A stretch of DNA of 64,000 nt from Pandoraea sp. PE-S2T-3 (GTDB lineage Bacteria > Pseudomonadota > Gammaproteobacteria > Burkholderiales > Burkholderiaceae), in contig NZ_NGUQ01000007.1 of NCBI RefSeq assembly GCF_002179965.1, forward strand, positions 434,001-498,000, given 5' to 3'. How positions within the stretch are numbered: the first letter of the stretch is position 1; each line of letters begins with the position of its first letter. Positions 46,155 through 54,185 of this stretch are shown here, in pieces. The translations under genes and the position numbers were made by a program. The notes beneath the pieces were generated by a model. That model searched no databases. It worked only from the letters and a program-made list of their open reading frames with translations, and had not been told where the DNA came from.

Positions 46155-47564
46155 TTAGTTGGGCGTTGCCAGCGATAGCGTTGCCATTGGGAGGGGCAGG
46201 ATGCGAGCCGTGGCGCGGTCGATGCCGTTCTGCTGCGCGCCGAAGCTAGTCAGCGACTGCACGAGTTGTCCGAGTCTGGACTGCCCGATGGATGGCAACG
46301 AGGTAGACGGGTTGGCGCTCAGATCAAAATCGTTTAGCCGGGCCTGAGGCTTCGATCGATCATCGTCACCGTGGGTGCGAACGGGTGGCAGCACGTCTCC
46401 GGCAATCGCTATGCGTGCGTCGCTCAAACCAGCGAACGGTTGCGGCCGATCGAAACTAAACGGGCCTTCAAGCGCCATTTTTCCGAATGCCGCCGGGCTG
46501 CCCAACGCGAGAATCTGAGCTTCGGAATAACGCTTCACCTCAGACCATTTGCCGTCGCGAAACCGTTGCGCGTTGGCGCCCAGGAACACGTCACCATCCC
46601 GTTTGTAGGCATAGATGCGCGCTACGGTGTAGCCGCTGTCATCGTCAATTCTGAAACTTTTCCCACCAAGGAACGTGTTGGGGCTCATTCTTTCGATGAG
46701 TGATTTAGCAGCTTGTATTGCCTTTTCCCGATCTTCACCAGTAGCTTTATGCATGCCATTGATGTTTGAAATTAATCCGCGAACATTGATTGTATTTGCA
46801 TAAAGTTCTTTGAAATTTTTTCCATAACGATCAATTCCCTTGAGGCATTCGAGCGTTTCATTCAACTTCCGGATCGCGCTTCCACCCAATTGCCTCAACT
46901 CACTCCCATCTCCGACGGTTGATATTTTTCTATCGACATTCTTGGAGAGTTCACTGAGAAGATTTACGGCCCGAAGCAACGGAGAAACTACCGGCTCATC
47001 GGAGTCCTTGAGCAGGTAGTTTTTGAAATCCACAAAGTTCTTGAAACTCCTTATTTCGTCGTCGCTGAACGTCCCAGCGCTCGGGTTCCCCGTGGGGTCC
47101 ACGGCGAAGCTTCTCGCGCTTAAGGACGGCTCGCCGGATTTGTAGCTGAAAGCGTAGGTGACTGTTCCCTCATAACCACGACGTCCTTCATAGCTAATCA
47201 CACGAAATTCAGGCTTTCCTGAGCTTCCGAATTCTTCAATATCCGATCGAACATCTTTCAGAAACTTCTCTTTGTTGTCTTCCGAATCATCTTGATTTTT
47301 TTGTGAGAAAAAAAATCGATTCAGATCACTAGTCAGCGTCTCAATTTGTTTCATTTTTCCGATGACCAAACAAAATTGAGGATCGTAATCCTCTACCTTA
47401 CTCAGTCCGGCAATGGTATCCCCTAACTGCCTGAGCGCCTGCGGCCCCAACGCCTCTAAATTCTTTCCGTCAGCGTCAACATTGATATTTACGCCAAGGA
47501 TGCCCGACAGCTTCCTGAGGTTCACTGCGGTGGTTACCAGATCGATGCTGCTTAATTCATTCAT
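46155..47564 (-). CDS. Hypothetical protein with two degenerate tandem units; candidate type I secretion cargo
   Basis: 469 residues of no family I recognise. Residues about 10-180 and 197-355 are related: AVNLRKLSGIL and AVNLLSELSKNV, LRQLGDTIAGL and LRQLGGSAIRKL, then YEGTVTYAFSY and GYTVARIYAY follow in the same order, an offset near 186 residues. A third part (about 360-469) is disordered-looking and Pro/Ser/Asp-rich. There is no signal peptide or membrane helix and no RTX nonapeptide. N-terminal coding sequence is AT-rich (21 G+C in 60 at 46741-46800 and at 47281-47340), while the C-terminal part is 41 in 60 (46201-46260). It is transcribed in the direction of, and directly upstream of, the type I secretion operon. 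GGAG precedes the ATG. Confidence 0.7.
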   Translation of the reverse strand: MNELSSIDLVTTAVNLRKLSGILGVNINVDADGKNLEALGPQALRQLGDTIAGLSKVEDYDPQFCLVIGKMKQIETLTSDLNRFFFSQKNQDDSEDNKEKFLKDVRSDIEEFGSSGKPEFRVISYEGRRGYEGTVTYAFSYKSGEPSLSARSFAVDPTGNPSAGTFSDDEIRSFKNFVDFKNYLLKDSDEPVVSPLLRAVNLLSELSKNVDRKISTVGDGSELRQLGGSAIRKLNETLECLKGIDRYGKNFKELYANTINVRGLISNINGMHKATGEDREKAIQAAKSLIERMSPNTFLGGKSFRIDDDSGYTVARIYAYKRDGDVFLGANAQRFRDGKWSEVKRYSEAQILALGSPAAFGKMALEGPFSFDRPQPFAGLSDARIAIAGDVLPPVRTHGDDDRSKPQARLNDFDLSANPSTSLPSIGQSRLGQLVQSLTSFGAQQNGIDRATARILPLPMATLSLATPN

Positions 47565-47842
47565 CGCATTATCTCCAAGTGATTACCAATAGGCCCGCTA
47601 AAAGAAAACGTCTGTCGCAGGCGGAATTCAATTTGGCACACAATGAATGTCAGTTGCGTAGCGTCACGTCACACTGTGAATATGCGCACGCTCGTTGTGA
47701 AAAATCCTTTGAGGAACCGCAGGAAAACGCTGGTTGACCGATGTCGGGTGTGACGCTGTCGCGGGTCACCCCCCGCGTATCGAGCGATCGATTGACTCTG
47801 CCCGCACCGCCGTCGAAAACGCGACTTCTGTGGCGTCAGGCA
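47565..47842. other. Intergenic stretch between the hypothetical gene and the tRNA promoter
   Basis: About 280 bases, AT-rich at first. It contains short dyads but no gene, integrase remnant or clear terminator that I can support. Confidence 0.4.
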
Positions 47843-47871
47843 TTCACAAAAATAAATTTTCCCGTTACAAT
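47843..47871 (+). promoter_or_regulatory. Sigma-70 promoter of the tRNA-Leu gene
   Basis: TTCACA (47843-47848) and TACAAT (47866-47871) are 17 bases apart, ending 11 bases before the mature tRNA 5' end. Confidence 0.7.
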
Positions 47872-47882
47872 CGCGCTCCCCT

Positions 47883-47967
47883 GCCCAGGTGGCGAAATTG
47901 GTAGACGCACTATCTTGAGGGGGTAGCGCCGAAAGGCATGCGGGTTCGAGTCCCGCCCTGGGCACCA
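47883..47967 (+). tRNA. tRNA-Leu (anticodon GAG)
   Basis: 85-nt class II tRNA with encoded CCA. The acceptor pair is GCCCAGG (47883-47889) with CCTGGGC (47957-47963), discriminator A, then CCA. The anticodon arm CTATC-TTGAGGG-GGTAG gives GAG, reading CUC/CUU. The long variable arm and GGTTCGAGTCC T-arm are as in E. coli leuU. Confidence 0.95.
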
Positions 47968-48008
47968 GTAGTTTCGACCCCCCCCGTCTGTCTCCCCCCG
48001 AAGTCCGA

Positions 48009-48818
48009 TCAGCCTGCGTGCTGTCTCAGAAAGTTCTCCACCAGCAACGCGAAGTACGGCGGGCATTCCTGCATCGGGTAGTGGCCGCAATTCGGTATCG
48101 ATGCCAACTGCGCATTCGGATGCCATGCGAGGAACGTCGCTTGCATCGCCTCGGCCCCCAGCCCCGGATCCTTTTCGCCCACGACCACCAGAAACGGTGT
48201 CTCAAGCCCCTTCACATCGTCGACGAAGTTTGTGGCCGTCATCATGTCGAGATAACGAGGGCGGCACGCCGACGCCACGCCCTCGCGGTTCTGGCGTAGC
48301 TTTCGGTCCGCCCAAACATCCGACAATCCCCCCGTCACGAACTTGACCAGACGCCGGAAGGCATCATCGCTTTCGCACGTCGACGCGAAGAATGCGGCGG
48401 CCTCTGGCGGCAACCGGTTTCCCGCTGCGGAGATCGGACACACGGCGACCGCGCTCTTGATGCGCTCGGGCACGTTGACGGCGAGGCGCTGCGTCGCCAT
48501 GCCGGTCATCGAATGGCCCAGCACGTGAAACCGGGGCCAGCCGAGTGCGTCCGCCACGCCGAGGCAATCCCGGGCAATTTCATCAATCGAATAGTCACCC
48601 GTCAGGTGCATCGACCGCCCATAACCGCGCAGATCGACGAACGCATAGGTGAAGGCGTTGCCGTCGAGGTACGGCAGCACGGCGTCATAGTTGGTGTGGT
48701 CGCCCAGCCAGTCGTGCAAGACCAGCACGGGCTCCGGGCCGGTGCCGAACTGCGTGAAGCCCAGTCGGGGCGCTGTCGAGGCAGTCGATGCACTCGATGC
48801 GGAGGAGGTGAGATTCAT
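48009..48818 (-). CDS. Cytoplasmic alpha/beta hydrolase
   Basis: 269-residue hydrolase. Oxyanion HDWLGDHTN and nucleophile elbow LGHSMTG are seen; the acid and base lie in VGEKDPG and PNCGHYPM. FVDLRGYGRS fits the family. No signal peptide; N-terminus is Ser/Thr/Ala-rich. Substrate unknown (ester, lactone or epoxide types are possible). Not clearly linked to its neighbours. Confidence 0.85.
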   Translation of the reverse strand: MNLTSSASSASTASTAPRLGFTQFGTGPEPVLVLHDWLGDHTNYDAVLPYLDGNAFTYAFVDLRGYGRSMHLTGDYSIDEIARDCLGVADALGWPRFHVLGHSMTGMATQRLAVNVPERIKSAVAVCPISAAGNRLPPEAAAFFASTCESDDAFRRLVKFVTGGLSDVWADRKLRQNREGVASACRPRYLDMMTATNFVDDVKGLETPFLVVVGEKDPGLGAEAMQATFLAWHPNAQLASIPNCGHYPMQECPPYFALLVENFLRQHAG

Positions 48819-48895
48819 TTCGAAGTTTCCTTTTGGAGGTCATATCTTCCGGCGCCGCTCAAGCGGGGATTCGCCAATGACGAACGCCGGAAACC

Positions 48896-48932
48896 AAAAA
48901 GAAACGCCCCCCCGGCGGACCGGGAGGGCGTT
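48896..48932 (-). terminator. Rho-independent terminator after the MHS transporter gene
   Basis: A 13-bp GC-rich stem, AACGCCCCCCCGG (48903-48915) with CCGGGAGGGCGTT (48920-48932) and a 4-base loop, one mismatch. On the minus strand it is followed by TTTTT (complement of 48896-48900). Confidence 0.8.
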
Positions 48933-49008
48933 CGAAATTGGACTCAATCGTATCGAGCCGTCAGCGCAAAGTCAATTCAACTGACGAGTGAATCCGGCAC
49001 AACGTGCG

Positions 49009-50340
49009 TCAGTCGAATTTGCGACCGCGCGTTTCGGGCATCTTCAGGTAGACGATCAGCGAGATCGCGGCACAGATCGTGACGTACCAGTAGAAATACG
49101 ATTCATGACCGCTTGCCTTGAAGCGCAACGCGACGAATTCCGTCGTGCCGCCAAGAATTGCCGTCGTGAGCGCATACGGGAAACCCACCGCCAACGCGCG
49201 AATGCGCGGCGGGAACAACTCCGTCTTCGCCAGCATGTGCACCGACGTGAAGCCCGAGAGCATCACGAGTCCGGCAAACGACAGCGCAAAGGCAATCAGC
49301 GGGTCTTTCGTGTGGCTCAGCGCCGTGAAGAGCGGCACGGAGAAGAGCGTCGTGCTCACGCCGAAGATGATCAGCACCGGACGGCGGCCGACGATGTCCG
49401 AGAGCAGCCCGAACAGCGGTTGCAGCGGCATGTAGAGCAGCAGCGCGATGGTTGAGACAAACGTCGACGACTCTTTCGACAGGCCGACCGAGTTCACCAG
49501 AAACTTCTGCATGTACACCGTGAACGTGTAGAACGCCACGGTGCCGCCGATCGTGATGCCGATGGCCAGCAGAATCTGCCGCCAGTGTTGCAGCACCTCG
49601 CGCGTGACCGAGGCCTCGCGATGCTTCGCGCTATGCACGAACGCCTCGCTCTCCGTCACGTTGCGGCGCATGTACAGCGCGAACATCGCCAGCACGCCGC
49701 CGATCACGAACGGAATGCGCCAGCCCCAATGTTCGATCTGCTCCGCCGTGAGCAGCACACGCTGCATCAGCAGCATCAGCCCAAGCGCGACGAGTTGCCC
49801 CGCGACCACGCTCACTTGCAGGAAGCCGAGATAGAAGCCCTTGCGATGCTCCGGTGCCACTTCGCTCAGATAGGTGGCACTCGTGCCGTACTCGCCGCCC
49901 ATCGACAGCCCTTGCAGCAGTCGGGCGGCGATCAGCACGATTGGCGCGAAGATGCCGATCGTCGCGTAGCCCGGTGTGAGCGCAATCATCAGTGAGCCGA
50001 CGCTCATCGCGAGCACCGAGCCGGTGAGTGCCGACTTGCGGCCGCGCCGGTCGGCATACAGCCCGATCAGCCAGCTGCCCAGCGGACGTGCCACGTAGCC
50101 CACTGCCGCGATGGCAGCGGTGTTCATCAATTGGACGGTCGGGTTGTCGCCCGGAAAAAACGCTTTCGCAAAGTAGATCGAGAAAATGCTGTACGCCAGA
50201 AAGTCGTACCACTCGATCAGGTTGCCCGCGAGGCCGCCGACGATGGAACCGATCTTGACCGGTGCGCGTGCCGGCGTGGCGGTGACGGGGGTCGGTGCGG
50301 TGGAAGGACGAGCGGCGAATGAATCCGAGGGGGGCGTCAA
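49009..50340 (-). CDS. MHS-family (KgtP-like) carboxylate/metabolite:H+ symporter
   Basis: 443-residue 12-helix MFS transporter. NLIEWYDFLAYSIFSIYFAK and RPLGSWLIGLYADRRGRK match the MHS subfamily (KgtP, ShiA, ProP, citrate transporters). GEYGTSATYLSEVAPEHRKG and HMLAKTELFPPRIRALAVGF are typical. A large N-terminal Pro/Ala-rich segment precedes helix 1. The gene is 107 bp downstream of the PEP-mutase-family lyase gene, so substrate uptake for that pathway is inferred. Confidence 0.88.
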   Translation of the reverse strand: MTPPSDSFAARPSTAPTPVTATPARAPVKIGSIVGGLAGNLIEWYDFLAYSIFSIYFAKAFFPGDNPTVQLMNTAAIAAVGYVARPLGSWLIGLYADRRGRKSALTGSVLAMSVGSLMIALTPGYATIGIFAPIVLIAARLLQGLSMGGEYGTSATYLSEVAPEHRKGFYLGFLQVSVVAGQLVALGLMLLMQRVLLTAEQIEHWGWRIPFVIGGVLAMFALYMRRNVTESEAFVHSAKHREASVTREVLQHWRQILLAIGITIGGTVAFYTFTVYMQKFLVNSVGLSKESSTFVSTIALLLYMPLQPLFGLLSDIVGRRPVLIIFGVSTTLFSVPLFTALSHTKDPLIAFALSFAGLVMLSGFTSVHMLAKTELFPPRIRALAVGFPYALTTAILGGTTEFVALRFKASGHESYFYWYVTICAAISLIVYLKMPETRGRKFD

Positions 50341-50446
50341 AATCTGTCTCCGTGACTTAATTACTTAGTTACTTTTTTTGTATGGCTGGAAAAACCAGCG
50401 ACGCCACAGGGGGAAGGGGGCAGCGTCGCCGTGATGCGGTGCGGCT

Positions 50447-51331
50447 TCAGTTGCTGGTGCCGTATTGCTTGTCGAGCGCGTCGTAGAACGGCTTGTTGAC
50501 CAGTCGCTGACGTTCGGCAAACGGCACGACCAGCGTAGGGTCTTCGTCCAGACGTCCGCTGTCGCGCAAGGTGCCGAGCGCCTTCTGCATGCCGAGGACC
50601 GCGCTTTGCAGCGCGGCGTTGGCGTAAAGGACGATGCCGTAGCCCAGTTCGGCCAGACGCGGCTGCGATTGGGTCGGCGTCTTGCCGCCGATCACGATGT
50701 TGATCAGTTGCGGGCGATCGAACAGCGCCGGCAGACGCTCGATGTCGGCCAGCGTCTCGGTCGCTTCGATGAAGAGAATGTCCGCGCCCGCTTCGATGAA
50801 ACGGCGGCCGCGCTCGATCGCGGCTTCCATGCCCTCGACCGCAGCGGCGTCGGTACGCGCAATGATTTGCAGATTGCCGTCTTCGCGCGCATCGACCGCC
50901 GCACGGATCTTGCCAACCATCTCGTCGGCACCGATCACGGCCTTGCCGTTGAAGTGGCCGCATTTCTTGGGCAGCACCTGATCTTCAAACTGAATGGCGT
51001 CGGCTCCGCTGCGCTCGAGCACGCGCACCGTGTGTCGCACGTTGAGTGCATTGCCGAAGCCGGTATCGGCGTCGACGATGATCGGCAGCGAGACGGCGTC
51101 GCGCACGCGGGCGGTGTGCTCGGCCATTTCAGCCAGCCCCACGAAAGCGAGGTCGGGCAGGCCGAGCGACATGTTGGTCACGCCGGCGCCCGTGAGATAG
51201 AGCGCCTCAAAACCGGCATCTTCGATCACACGCGCCGACAGCGCGTTGAAGGCGCCCGGCACGAGCAGCCCCTGACGGGCTTCGACCTTACGGCGGAAAT
51301 CGGCGCGGCGTTGGGCAGTCGCGGTGGTCAT
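50447..51331 (-). CDS. Isocitrate lyase/PEP mutase superfamily lyase (methylisocitrate-lyase-like)
   Basis: 294-residue TIM-barrel lyase. The catalytic KKCGH (122-126) and metal-binding DADTG (D87, D89) are intact. LYLTGAGVTNMSLGLPDLAF and LPIIVDADTGFGN match PrpB, oxaloacetate decarboxylase and dimethylmalate lyase relatives. There is no methylcitrate synthase or aconitase gene nearby, so a true methylcitrate cycle here is unlikely. It begins 47 bp after a sigma-54 promoter and is divergent from a PrpR-type activator. Exact substrate undecided. Confidence 0.88.
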   Translation of the reverse strand: MTTATAQRRADFRRKVEARQGLLVPGAFNALSARVIEDAGFEALYLTGAGVTNMSLGLPDLAFVGLAEMAEHTARVRDAVSLPIIVDADTGFGNALNVRHTVRVLERSGADAIQFEDQVLPKKCGHFNGKAVIGADEMVGKIRAAVDAREDGNLQIIARTDAAAVEGMEAAIERGRRFIEAGADILFIEATETLADIERLPALFDRPQLINIVIGGKTPTQSQPRLAELGYGIVLYANAALQSAVLGMQKALGTLRDSGRLDEDPTLVVPFAERQRLVNKPFYDALDKQYGTSN

Positions 51332-51377
51332 GGAAGTGTCTCCGGAATGATTGAATGGATGGATTGGAAAGACATTT

Positions 51378-51393
51378 CGCAAGCCGCGTGCCA
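51378..51393 (-). promoter_or_regulatory. Sigma-54 (-24/-12) promoter for the lyase gene
   Basis: Minus-strand TGGCACG-CGGC-TTGCG matches the consensus TGGCACG-N4-TTGCW in every conserved position except the last degenerate base. Predicted start about 51367, 36 bp before the ATG. A sigma-54 activator gene lies divergently opposite. Confidence 0.88.
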
Positions 51394-51496
51394 GCCCCCA
51401 TGCGACTTGAGAATGCGTCGCCAACCCTCGCCAAATCAGTCACTTACGGTGCACGGTATGTTTTCTACGGATGTGGCAGAATGCCCAGACAAAATT

Positions 51497-51541
51497 TGAA
51501 ACGTTTCATGAAACATCTGAAACACTGAACGAAACGTTTCA
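51497..51541. promoter_or_regulatory. TGAAAC-repeat activator binding region
   Basis: A perfect TGAAACGTTTCA palindrome (51497-51508), single TGAAAC units at 51509 and 51518, and GAAACGTTTC (51531-51540) lie 104-163 bp upstream of the sigma-54 promoter. The spacing is normal for enhancer sites of sigma-54 activators, and the region is also just before the activator start (autoregulation). Confidence 0.7.
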
Positions 51542-51563
51542 CAAGCCGCACGGAGACAACGTC

Positions 51564-53585
51564 ATGCCCCCCCGCTTCACCGGCCCTGAGCCGTCGCGCC
51601 ACACGGCGCTCCCCTCGTCACCCCATCCCCACGCCGATCCTCGCGCCCGCCGTCCCGGCATCGCGTTGGTGAGCATCAGCCGCTTGCAGACCCTGTGCGA
51701 AACCGTCGCGCCGCGTTACACCGACCGCGCCCGCTTCTACTCGGTACGCGAGGGTTACGGCGCCGCCGTCACGGCATTGCAGTCGTATGTGGAATCGGGT
51801 GCAGTGGACGTGGTGCTGGCCGCCGGCTCGAACGGCGCCTATCTGCGCGAGAACCTGTCGGTGCCGGTGGTGACGGTGAAGGTCAACGGCTTCGACGTGC
51901 TCAGCGCGATCACGCGCGCCACCACGACGTGGCCCGATCAGCCGGTGGGTCTCGTGCTGCACGAAGCCGTTTCGCGGGAGCTGGACGATCTGGGTGAGTT
52001 GTTGAAGATTCAGTTGCACCAGCGTGCGTATCGGTCCATTGACGAGGTCCATCACGTCGTCGACACACTCGCTGCCGAGGGCTGCAAGGTCATCATCGGC
52101 CCGGGCATGGCCTGCGACTTCGCGCAGGAGGCCGGGCTTGAGCACGTGTTTCTCTATTCGCTCGGCGCAGTGGAAGAAGCTTTCGAGCGATCGGTCGAAC
52201 TCGCCCGCGTGAGCCGCGAGAAAGAGTCGAAGCGCATGCGGTTGAACACGATCGTCGCGCACATGCGTGACGGCGTGGCCGCCTTCGACGACAACGGGCA
52301 ATTGGAAGCCGTCAACCCGGCGATGTTCGCGCTGCTCGGCATCGAGGCGGAGCGCGTTGCGACGCAAGGCGCGCGGCAATTCGAACTCACGCGCAAGCTC
52401 GGGCCGATGCTGCGCGAGTTATCCGCCAATGGTGTTGCCATCGAAGAACGTCTCGAACACATCGACGGTCGCGCGTTCATCGTGAGCTGTGTGCCGATCT
52501 CGGAACACGGGTTGCGCTCGGGTGCCGTGGTCACGGTGCAGGACGCGCAGATGGCGCAGCGCATCGACCGGTCGCTGCGAACGACGCAACGCCCACGTCA
52601 TCTGGTCGCGAAACACGAACTCGATGAGTTGGTTGGCGATTCGCCGTTGATCGCCAAGGTGCGGCGTCTCGCACGCGCGGGTGCAGCCCATGACGCGACG
52701 GTGTTGCTGACCGGCGAGAGTGGAACAGGCAAGGAGTTGGTCGCGCAAGGCATTCACAACGCGAGCGCACGTCGCGGCAACCCGTTCGTGGCGTTCAACT
52801 GCGCGGCGCTGCCGGAAGGATTGATCGAAAGCGAATTGTTCGGCCACGACGAAGGTGCGTTCACGGGTGCACGGCGTGGCGGCAAGGCGGGGCTGTTCGA
52901 AATCGCGCACACCGGCACGATCTTTCTGGACGAAATCGGCGAGATGCCCGCCGCGTTGCAGAGCCGCCTGTTGCGCGTGTTGCAGGAACGCGAAGTCATG
53001 CGGCTGGGCTCGGGCCGGCCGGTGCCCATCGACGTGCGCGTGATCGCCGCCACGCACCGCAATCTGCACGAGCTCGTGGCACAGGGCCGCTTTCGTGCAG
53101 ACCTCTATTTCCGGTTGAATCTGTTGCAGATCGAATTGCCCGCCTTGCGAGAGCGTCGAGCGGACATTGCGCTGCTTGCCGAAACGTTACTCACGCGAAG
53201 CACGGCGCAATACGGATTGAACGACCGCGCCACCGGGCAAATTCTCTCGGTGCTGGCGCCGCTCTTTGAGAGCTACGACTGGCCCGGCAATGTGCGCGAA
53301 CTGGAGAACCTGCTTGCACGTGCTGCGATCTATCTCGATCACGATCTCTCGGCACACGCAGCATCACTGCAAGAAGTCTTCCCCGAGTTGCTCCGATTGA
53401 ACACGGCTGGCGCGATGCGCACGCCGTCGCCCGACCATGCGGAAGTCATGTCCCAGCGTGAAACTGTCACCTACGAAACGGCGCAAGCGGCCTTGCAGGC
53501 GGCCGGTGGCAATCGTGCGGCGGCGGCCCGCGCACTCGGCATCAGCCGCACGACGTTCTGGCGGCTTATGAAGTCGCCGGACTGA
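51564..53585 (+). CDS. PrpR-like sigma-54-dependent activator
   Basis: 673-residue enhancer-binding protein. A PrpR_N sensor domain (about 30-200, GIALVSISRLQTLCETVAPR split as GIALVSISRLQTL) is followed by a PAS-like region (about 230-310), an AAA+ domain with GESGTGKE (about 383), GAFTGA (429, needed for sigma-54 contact) and IFLDEIGEMP (453), and a Fis-type HTH (ARALGISRTTFWRLMK) at the end. ATG 51564 follows GGAG; upstream codons lie in the repeat region. The pair of this protein and the divergent lyase operon mimics propionate regulation, but the inducing acid may differ. The last 20 bases overlap the thioesterase gene. Confidence 0.92.
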   Translation: MPPRFTGPEPSRHTALPSSPHPHADPRARRPGIALVSISRLQTLCETVAPRYTDRARFYSVREGYGAAVTALQSYVESGAVDVVLAAGSNGAYLRENLSVPVVTVKVNGFDVLSAITRATTTWPDQPVGLVLHEAVSRELDDLGELLKIQLHQRAYRSIDEVHHVVDTLAAEGCKVIIGPGMACDFAQEAGLEHVFLYSLGAVEEAFERSVELARVSREKESKRMRLNTIVAHMRDGVAAFDDNGQLEAVNPAMFALLGIEAERVATQGARQFELTRKLGPMLRELSANGVAIEERLEHIDGRAFIVSCVPISEHGLRSGAVVTVQDAQMAQRIDRSLRTTQRPRHLVAKHELDELVGDSPLIAKVRRLARAGAAHDATVLLTGESGTGKELVAQGIHNASARRGNPFVAFNCAALPEGLIESELFGHDEGAFTGARRGGKAGLFEIAHTGTIFLDEIGEMPAALQSRLLRVLQEREVMRLGSGRPVPIDVRVIAATHRNLHELVAQGRFRADLYFRLNLLQIELPALRERRADIALLAETLLTRSTAQYGLNDRATGQILSVLAPLFESYDWPGNVRELENLLARAAIYLDHDLSAHAASLQEVFPELLRLNTAGAMRTPSPDHAEVMSQRETVTYETAQAALQAAGGNRAAAARALGISRTTFWRLMKSPD

Positions 53586-54018
53586 GCGCGACGAATTCGC
53601 CGACGAGGTGTCCGACGCGCTGTCCGTCGTATTCCAGCGTCGATACGACAGAGACACGTGCCTTGCCCATGCGCGAGAACACACGCAGGAATTTCGACCA
53701 TTGATCAGGGTGTTCCAGTGCAGATGTCGCCGTGAATTCTCCCGAGATCGGCAACTCGTATTCCATCGTGTTGCGCTGAATGACCAGACGGCATTCGATG
53801 CCCTCGCCACGCAGTCGCGTGTGCAACAACGACCACGCGGCGAGAATCGCCACGGCCGAGGCACTGCCGCCGAAAATGGTTTCGCGATGGTTGATGTTCG
53901 GGGCGAGCGGCGCGCGCAGCACAACGGCGTCCGCTGTCACGCGGTCTGCCGACACCTGCATCGCCTTCGACAGCGGAATGTGATCGTAGAGGTATTGCTG
54001 GAGATCGGTCGGGGACAT
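53566..54018 (-). CDS. YiiD C-terminal-domain thioesterase-like protein (hot-dog fold)
   Basis: 150-residue hot-dog domain of the YiiD_C/putative thioesterase family. LRAPLAPNINHRETIFGGS places the conserved Asn-His-Gly/Ser near the active site, followed by AWSLLHTRLRGEG. C-terminus converges with prpR and overlaps it by 20 bp. No CoA-substrate data. Confidence 0.78.
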   Translation of the reverse strand: MSPTDLQQYLYDHIPLSKAMQVSADRVTADAVVLRAPLAPNINHRETIFGGSASAVAILAAWSLLHTRLRGEGIECRLVIQRNTMEYELPISGEFTATSALEHPDQWSKFLRVFSRMGKARVSVVSTLEYDGQRVGHLVGEFVALSPATS

Positions 54019-54185
54019 CGTGTCGTCGTTCCTGTGGGGGAAACCATTGCGGGTTGTCGCTTGTGTTGGCAGACTACCTGTCATTGCGCGAACGCGAAAC
54101 GCTCAAAGTTGGCAGGCGCGCAAGAACGATCAAATGCGCATCATTCGAAGTCTCTATAGTCCGCTCAAACGTTCTCGGAAGCGCT

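Noticed and set aside
47669-47965. Minus-strand short ORF over the tRNA-Leu
   Set aside because: Its first part is the reverse complement of the tRNA, a common false gene; no ribosome site.
50341-50446. GCTGG-AAAAA-CCAGC hairpin as a terminator between the lyase and MHS genes
   Set aside because: Stem of five pairs with no T-run on the minus strand, so it does not clearly separate the two genes.
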